From Chlorokybus atmophyticus (Eukaryota > Streptophyta > Chlorokybophyceae > Chlorokybales > Chlorokybaceae), in the NCBI GenBank assembly GCA_009103225.1, contig RHPI01001442.1, positions 1-33,929 on the forward strand: a DNA stretch of 33,929 nucleotides, read 5' to 3'. The stretch's first letter is position 1, and each line of letters starts with the position of its first letter. This document shows positions 29,166 to 33,929 of the stretch, one piece after another. The notes beneath the pieces are model-generated. The model ran no database searches and was not told the origin of the DNA. It saw nothing but the letters and a program-made list of their open reading frames with translations. A program made the position numbers and the translations under genes.

Positions 29166-32100
29166 TAGTGGCTTCTGATTCACCGCGAGACCTGCCAGAT
29201 GATGCGCCAGTAGCAGATGGGCAATTTGCTACGCCTGTTGATCTTGTCAAGGCTGTACAGAATGCAGCACAAATCTTCTTGACAGCACTGGAAGATGAGC
29301 CTAAATTGCGAGATGGACCAGGGTTCCTGCCCAATCCCAAATGGTTGGGATTTGATCGGAACAGCTGGATGAAAACTCTTGCCTACCAGGGCGCACTACA
29401 CGCGCTTATGCGAGCAGTTGTAGAACTGGTTGAACGCAGTGAGGGACGCGACAGAGACTCGCGCACAGCACTCTTACGCAGGTGCGTGTTGTGTTTAACA
29501 GTTGTTGTACGCTGGCAATTGCCTGTTCTGCTTGGCATGCTGACCTGCATTGCCAAACTCGCAGTTTGGGCCGACTATCAGTACCGCTGGAGACTGCTGT
29601 ACATGAGACATTATCCGCTCGCCGCCCTTCTGCACCTGCTTGGCTATGGGCTGGACCACATCCAGCAGCTGTTGATCTCTTGCGGGCAGCCTTGGAGACA
29701 GATCCTGTGTACACTGCCGCTATACAAGCTCAAACTGCCATGTACGTGTTATCTGTACTATTCCGTGTTGTTAGGTCACAGCTATACTTTGAGTACAGAT
29801 GCGGAATGGAAAGCCAAACATACATTGCTGCTGTTGCAGCTTGTGCCGCAGCTGATCAACCGTGTTATGGTTGTGCATGCAGCACAGAGAGGTGGCGCAT
29901 TGTTGGTGGTCAGCCACAGCAGCAACAAGTCCCCAGGACAGGGGTCGGCGCAAATAAGGCTGGGGATGCCGCCCTGTTGTCTTTGGGTGTGCGCGCTTTG
30001 GGCACGGCAAGAGCACTAGGGCAAGCATCTGTGTCATGTCCACCATTTTCCCTGACACTCACGGAGGAGACATCTCGACTCTTGACCTTGCTACTGTCTG
30101 TAGAGTCCATGGAGGTATCTCCACTCATGCTTGCTACATCAACAGTTCATACAGTTGCCCGCGTTATATAAGGTGCCGCCCAGTGGTTGTTTCACTCACT
30201 GCGTTGTTGCTGTGCAGGTGGTGTATGCGCAATGTGAGAAGGCCGATCTCCGCTCTGTGTTCTTACAACAGTTTGCTTCGAGGGCCGGTTTTGCCAGCAG
30301 CACTGAAGGCACTTCAGCAGAGCGGTCTTTTTGGGTGAAACTGGTCATGCAACAGCTGACCGATGCAATACGGCGGGAAGGCATTCTAACTGGCCTGCCT
30401 GAGGACGTGCAAGCTGAGGATTTGGCAGTATTTGGATTCTTCGCGTATCTCGGACGCAGTGCGAGGTTGTTCTTGGCACCTCGTGGTGCTGCGCACACAG
30501 ATGATGTCCTGGCCTCATTGTTGAGGTATGGTTTACATGCTTCTATAAGGCGGTTGCAGGCGGCTGAGGCGGCTCTGGCATGACATTGAGTTGCTTTGCT
30601 TGCTCAACTCACACTTCGCAGGTTCTGGGAGGGTGCCTTCGTGATTTACCATCAAGAAATGCAAGCGCTTGCCAACTTCCAGCTGTTTGTTGAAGTCATA
30701 TCAGAAGAGTTGGAGTGGCTCCCACTGTTCGAGCCGACAGCGGAGAAGGTGTACGATGATGACGAAGGCTTACCTGACAGTGCGCGAGCTGGCAAGAAGA
30801 ATACCAGTGGTTGGGATGACGAGGTGGAGAACATGCAGATCTCAGAAAACGCCATCACCACAGCCATCCAGACCTGCAGGCAATGGCTTGGGGACTTCTC
30901 ATCCAGCTGTGACTACATAAAGGACCATAAAACTTCTCCTGCAGCTGTCTTTATTCGCGACAGCGAACGCTGGATGCAGGACTGCAGGTCCCTACTTGTG
31001 TTGCGAGTGAGCGGGTTGCTGGCGGGAAAAGTGGCTGGTGTTGGGCGAGGCTTCAGCCGCATGCTCAATGCTGCCAGTCAGGTACGTTTGCATGCAAGCA
31101 CCACCTCAATAGTAGCCATGCGCGTGACATGCAGTAGTTCACATTGCTTGTGCTCTGTTTGCATGAACGCTTGACCATTTGTTGTCTTCAGGCGGATTCT
31201 GACTCGGATAGTGACGATGGGGAAGACACTCAGGAAGCAGAGGATGCTGGAGAAGCCTCAACATCTTCACCATCTTGGGATGCAAATCCTGAAGTTGTGC
31301 AGTTGGCGCAGAAACAACAGAATCTGCAAAACCTTGAACGGCAGCTTGAGGCCTTTGACGATGAGCTCCGTGGTGTTGAAAAAGTGATCAGCAAGTTGGA
31401 GTCTGTGTTGAGCAGCTCTTCAAGCACCTCTAGCAATGGCACAGCAGCCACAACAGAGCGCGCGCTTGATGACAAGCTGTCAACGGCCAGCTCGCAGTTG
31501 CAAATTATACGCAATCTGGTTCTAGATGTTAGGGCGCTTGAAGGAGCGCTGCGGGCAAAAGCAGTGGTGGCTGGTGCAGCGGTTGAACAAGGCATTCGGC
31601 AGGCGACAGAGCAGCAGCGACGCCGTCGGCACCGACGCAAGCGCAAGCAGCAGAACGATTTTGTCCTTTCCTGGTTGAGACCTCCGAAGCGGGATGACGA
31701 TGATGTTGGGACAGAAGCGGCAGAAGCAGGCACAAGCGAGCAGGATGGGAGTAGGGCAGACAACAGCAGCAGTAGCTATAACACGGTACTTGTGGTGGCA
31801 GTGGTGGCTTCCGTTCCGAGCTGCATGTAACCACTGCATCTCATTGCTAATGGCAATCTGCTTGTCTGGCAGGAGGAAGTGGTGTCTGAGTCTCGCCTTC
31901 AGACGAGAACACCTTCAAGTAGTATGGTGAGTAAGCAAGACAAGCCGTCAAGCCCCGGTGTGCGCGACTACTTTCAGCGCTCCTTAGAGCAGCTGAAGGA
32001 GGGAGGGCAGCACTACTGGCGTGGCACTCAGTTGCTGGCAACAGATGTGGCAGGCATGTTCTGCAAAGCTTGTGAACGCTTTCATGTGCTTTGCTATGTT

Positions 32101-32593
32101 TTCCTTGCAACCCCAAGCTGAAGGCGTCACAGTATCCCTTCTGAATTGTGGTGCTCAGGTGCCGCTGCACTGCTCAAGCGTGGTGTTGCCGGTCAACACC
32201 TAACAGACCGAGAGAAGCGCAAGTTGAAGCGCACAGTTGGGGATGTAGCCAATGTCATCCCAATCGGTGTATTGATGCTTCTGCCTGTTACACCGGCGGG
32301 GCATGCCCTCATCCTGGCAAGCATTCAGAAGTACTTGCCTTGGTTGATGCCCAGCGCGTTCGCTGAAGAGCGGTTGGAGGTGAGAACTTGTTGATGCCAA
32401 CTATTCCGCGCTATGCCGAATTTAGCTGACATGCAACCCTATGCAGATGATTAAGCGCCTCGAACAGATCAAGGCAATGCAGCCTATGCCTATTGAAGAC
32501 CAGCCCAGACCTGGCGACTCCACCAGCACCACCAACGGCACGCAACAGCTCACTCAAGGAGTTTCTCGGTCCGTTAGCCAGGGCAGTAGTTGA
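28876..32593 (+). CDS. LETM1-like protein (plant type), organelle membrane
   Basis: Plant-type LETM1-like protein with a C-terminal LETM1 ribosome-binding-like domain; LETM1 proteins act in organelle inner membranes in cation/proton exchange and ribosome contact. Exons: 28876-28945 (uncertain), 29091-29481, 29565-29741, 29937-30114, 30218-30525, 30622-31081, 31192-31785, 31873-32071, 32159-32379 and 32447-32593. Together they give 914 residues and every junction is in phase. Plant-like blocks: DLVKAVQNAAQIFLTALEDE, PGFLPNPKWLGFDRNSWMK, FWVKLVMQQLTDAI, EDLAVFGFFAYLGRSARLFL and LFVEVISEELEWLP. A coiled coil follows (LQNLERQLEAFDDELRGVEK), then a basic patch (RRRRHRRKRK). The LETM1 core is LTDREKRKLKRTVGDVANVI then PIGVLMLLPVTPAGHAL. 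The start is the weak point: there is no ATG between 28982 and the domain. The ATG at 28876 works by phase but gives an Arg/Pro-rich leader lying in the shadow frame of the upstream gene. The body is confident, the first exon is not. Confidence 0.85.
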
Positions 32594-33598
32594 AAGACTC
32601 TCATGGCACCGACATGACAAGGAGTGCACGCTATCTCATGGTCTCTCTGAAAGCCGGTCCTGGACACAGGCATGGACAATTTCCTGTTTCACAGACAGGT
32701 GTGCCATCTTTCAGTGCCCACCATTTTTCGCATTGCTATAAGTAAACAATGCATTAGAGAAGATTGCTAGATCATGTAGGTTGTGACATTACGCTGTAAA
32801 TAGAGATCCCTTGTACAAACGGCGATGAAAAGCTCGCACCAGCTATGCAAATGCTGCAAATCCCTTTTACAAGAGCACCATTAGCAAAAGACGGCACATA
32901 GCTGCTAATCAGTGATAGTCATGTTAAGTATATGCTGAAGCTGATGCAGAACACTCGGCTGCTCGAGAGTAGAGCCAACAATTCGTCGGTATTGCAAAGA
33001 GTATTTGAAGGTGCCTTGTAGACATGTGCATCACAGGACAAACAAGGAAATCCAGTATCAGGTTACAAAGTTAGCATGAGCACATGGCCGCAGCCGTGCA
33101 GGAAGTGCCGACCGAGCGCATGCATGCATGTGGTGCGGAATGACAAAACCCTAAGACTGCAGAGCAGCAAACGGCATTGGTCAGAAGAGATGGTGGTGGT
33201 GGTGGACGAAAGGCGGCGAGGGAAGTCCGCTGGTCGTCGTAACGAGCTGTGGTAGTGGTGTCGGCACTCACATGAACGGCGATGTGCAGGTGACTCAACA
33301 TGCATGCATGCTGATCTAACGGGTGTCAGGGCAGATTTGAAGCTAGGTAGTGAGTTAGTCGCTGACTACGTGTAGCCCGGTGGTTGATAACCTTGGTGGT
33401 GATTGTTGATATGTGCATTGCATTGGCATGTGTGCTGTGGATTGCATGTATGCACCACATTGCGTATCTTCTAAACAACAGGGGAAGCAACAACTCTCTG
33501 TTACCATTGTTATGCAAGTGTTGGCTGTTGGTGCTGCACCATGCCTAACCGCACACATCACACACAACCCTACATGCACATCCACACGTCACTATGCT
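32594..33598. other. Intergenic region after the LETM1-like gene
   Basis: This holds the 3' UTR of the LETM1-like gene, with a TGTAA at 32795-32799 about 200 bp after the stop that could be its polyadenylation signal. No gene is supported; several tgcatgca words and a short GGT repeat (33191-33204) are present. Confidence 0.45.
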
Positions 33599-33891
33599 AT
33601 GCGAGTCCGCCTCAGCTGTTGGAGGGCCTTGGGCCACAGGACCCCACCCTGGCACCAATGCTACAGCCACTGCTTCAAGATCGCCATTGCCTGTGCCCGC
33701 TGCAAGGCGCATGCCACGCGCTGACGGCAGATGCGGATGAAGCTCCCCAGGCCACGTGGCTTTGCTCCCCGTACTGTGAAAATCTGGCGCGCGCACAAGC
33801 GCAGCACGACACGCAACTGTGCTTGTGGCACACCTCATTGCGTACTTGGTACATAGCTGTCACAAGCAAATGGGCTGGCTCAAGCCCCTAG
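33599..33891 (+). CDS. Possible exon of an unknown gene
   Basis: A plus-strand frame with C/G-ending codons reads PPQLLEGLGPQDPTLAPML, then Cys-bearing segments (HCLCPLQGACHAL, TWLCSPYCENLARAQAQ) and ends at a TAG at 33889. Cys spacing (C-x-C-x5-C and C-x3-C) hints at a metal-binding or disulfide-rich domain. I do not recognise the family. The codon use looks coding, but there is no confirmed start or acceptor, and a donor-like gtacat at 33851 could end the exon earlier. The gene, if real, may continue past the right edge. Confidence 0.25.
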
Positions 33892-33929
33892 CAAGGCAAG
33901 CACAACACGTGTGCGGGGGTCGAAAACAT

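Noticed and set aside
1-33929. CRISPR arrays, rRNA genes, bacterial operons
   Set aside because: No regular repeat-spacer pattern, no rRNA sequence, and all clear genes are intron-containing eukaryotic genes.

Overview
This window is eukaryotic nuclear DNA, most likely from a green alga (chlorophyte). Genes are split by GT-AG introns, mostly about 50-460 bp. Several products are plastid or plant-type: a plastid-specific ribosomal protein (PSRP6/cL38 type), a coproporphyrinogen III oxidase with a transit-like N-terminus, a GDT1-family transporter with a plastid-like transit exon, a plant-type S6 kinase and a plant-type LETM1-like protein. Intergenic DNA and introns are rich in CA/TG, GA, CTG and GGC microsatellites. 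One assembly gap (559 N) lies at 22138-22696, and single N bases lie at 262 and 5532. The clade below 'green alga' cannot be fixed from the sequence.

Region 1 (1-6750) is a mobile-element cluster. A CACTA/tnp2-type transposase gene runs off the left edge on the minus strand and is damaged by an in-frame stop and an apparent frameshift. To its right lie CTG/CAG-rich DNA and a dense array of inverted TTGTGCCG motifs, like the subterminal repeats of CACTA elements. Then come a 97-bp palindromic foldback unit, a tRNA-derived SINE head sharing sequence with that foldback, a broken pogo/CENP-B-type transposase N-terminus, and a 196-bp element with CAGTCTACCCT inverted ends.

Region 2 (7100-32600) is gene-dense. 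In order: S6 kinase (+, 7744-9752); GT29 sialyltransferase-like enzyme (-, 10362-12092); GDT1-family cation transporter (+, 12894-15239), head-to-head with GT29; divergent coproporphyrinogen III oxidase (-, 15903-18838); SGNH/PC-esterase-like membrane protein (-, 19766 to at least 21821, 5' end lost at or beyond the gap); plastid ribosomal protein PSRP6-like (+, 24019-24680); Fes1/HspBP1 Hsp70 nucleotide-exchange factor (-, 25544-27237) with a heat-shock-element-like site upstream; an unrecognised 108-residue helical protein (+, 28187-29165); and a LETM1-like protein (+, up to 32593) whose first exons appear to overlap the preceding gene in another frame. I joined the exons by hand; reading phases agree at every junction given and total lengths are whole codons.

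Region 3 (32600-33929) is mostly non-coding, with one possible exon of an unknown gene near the right edge.

The genes do not form one pathway. The loosely shared theme is organelle function: heme/chlorophyll synthesis, plastid translation, organelle ion transport. There are also two putative secretory-pathway glycan enzymes (GT29 and SGNH), separated by two genes. I see no convincing new multi-gene system. The most interesting points are the overlapping 5' end of the LETM1-like gene, the atypical CPOX active-site region, the algal sialyltransferase-fold enzyme, and the nested transposon remains.
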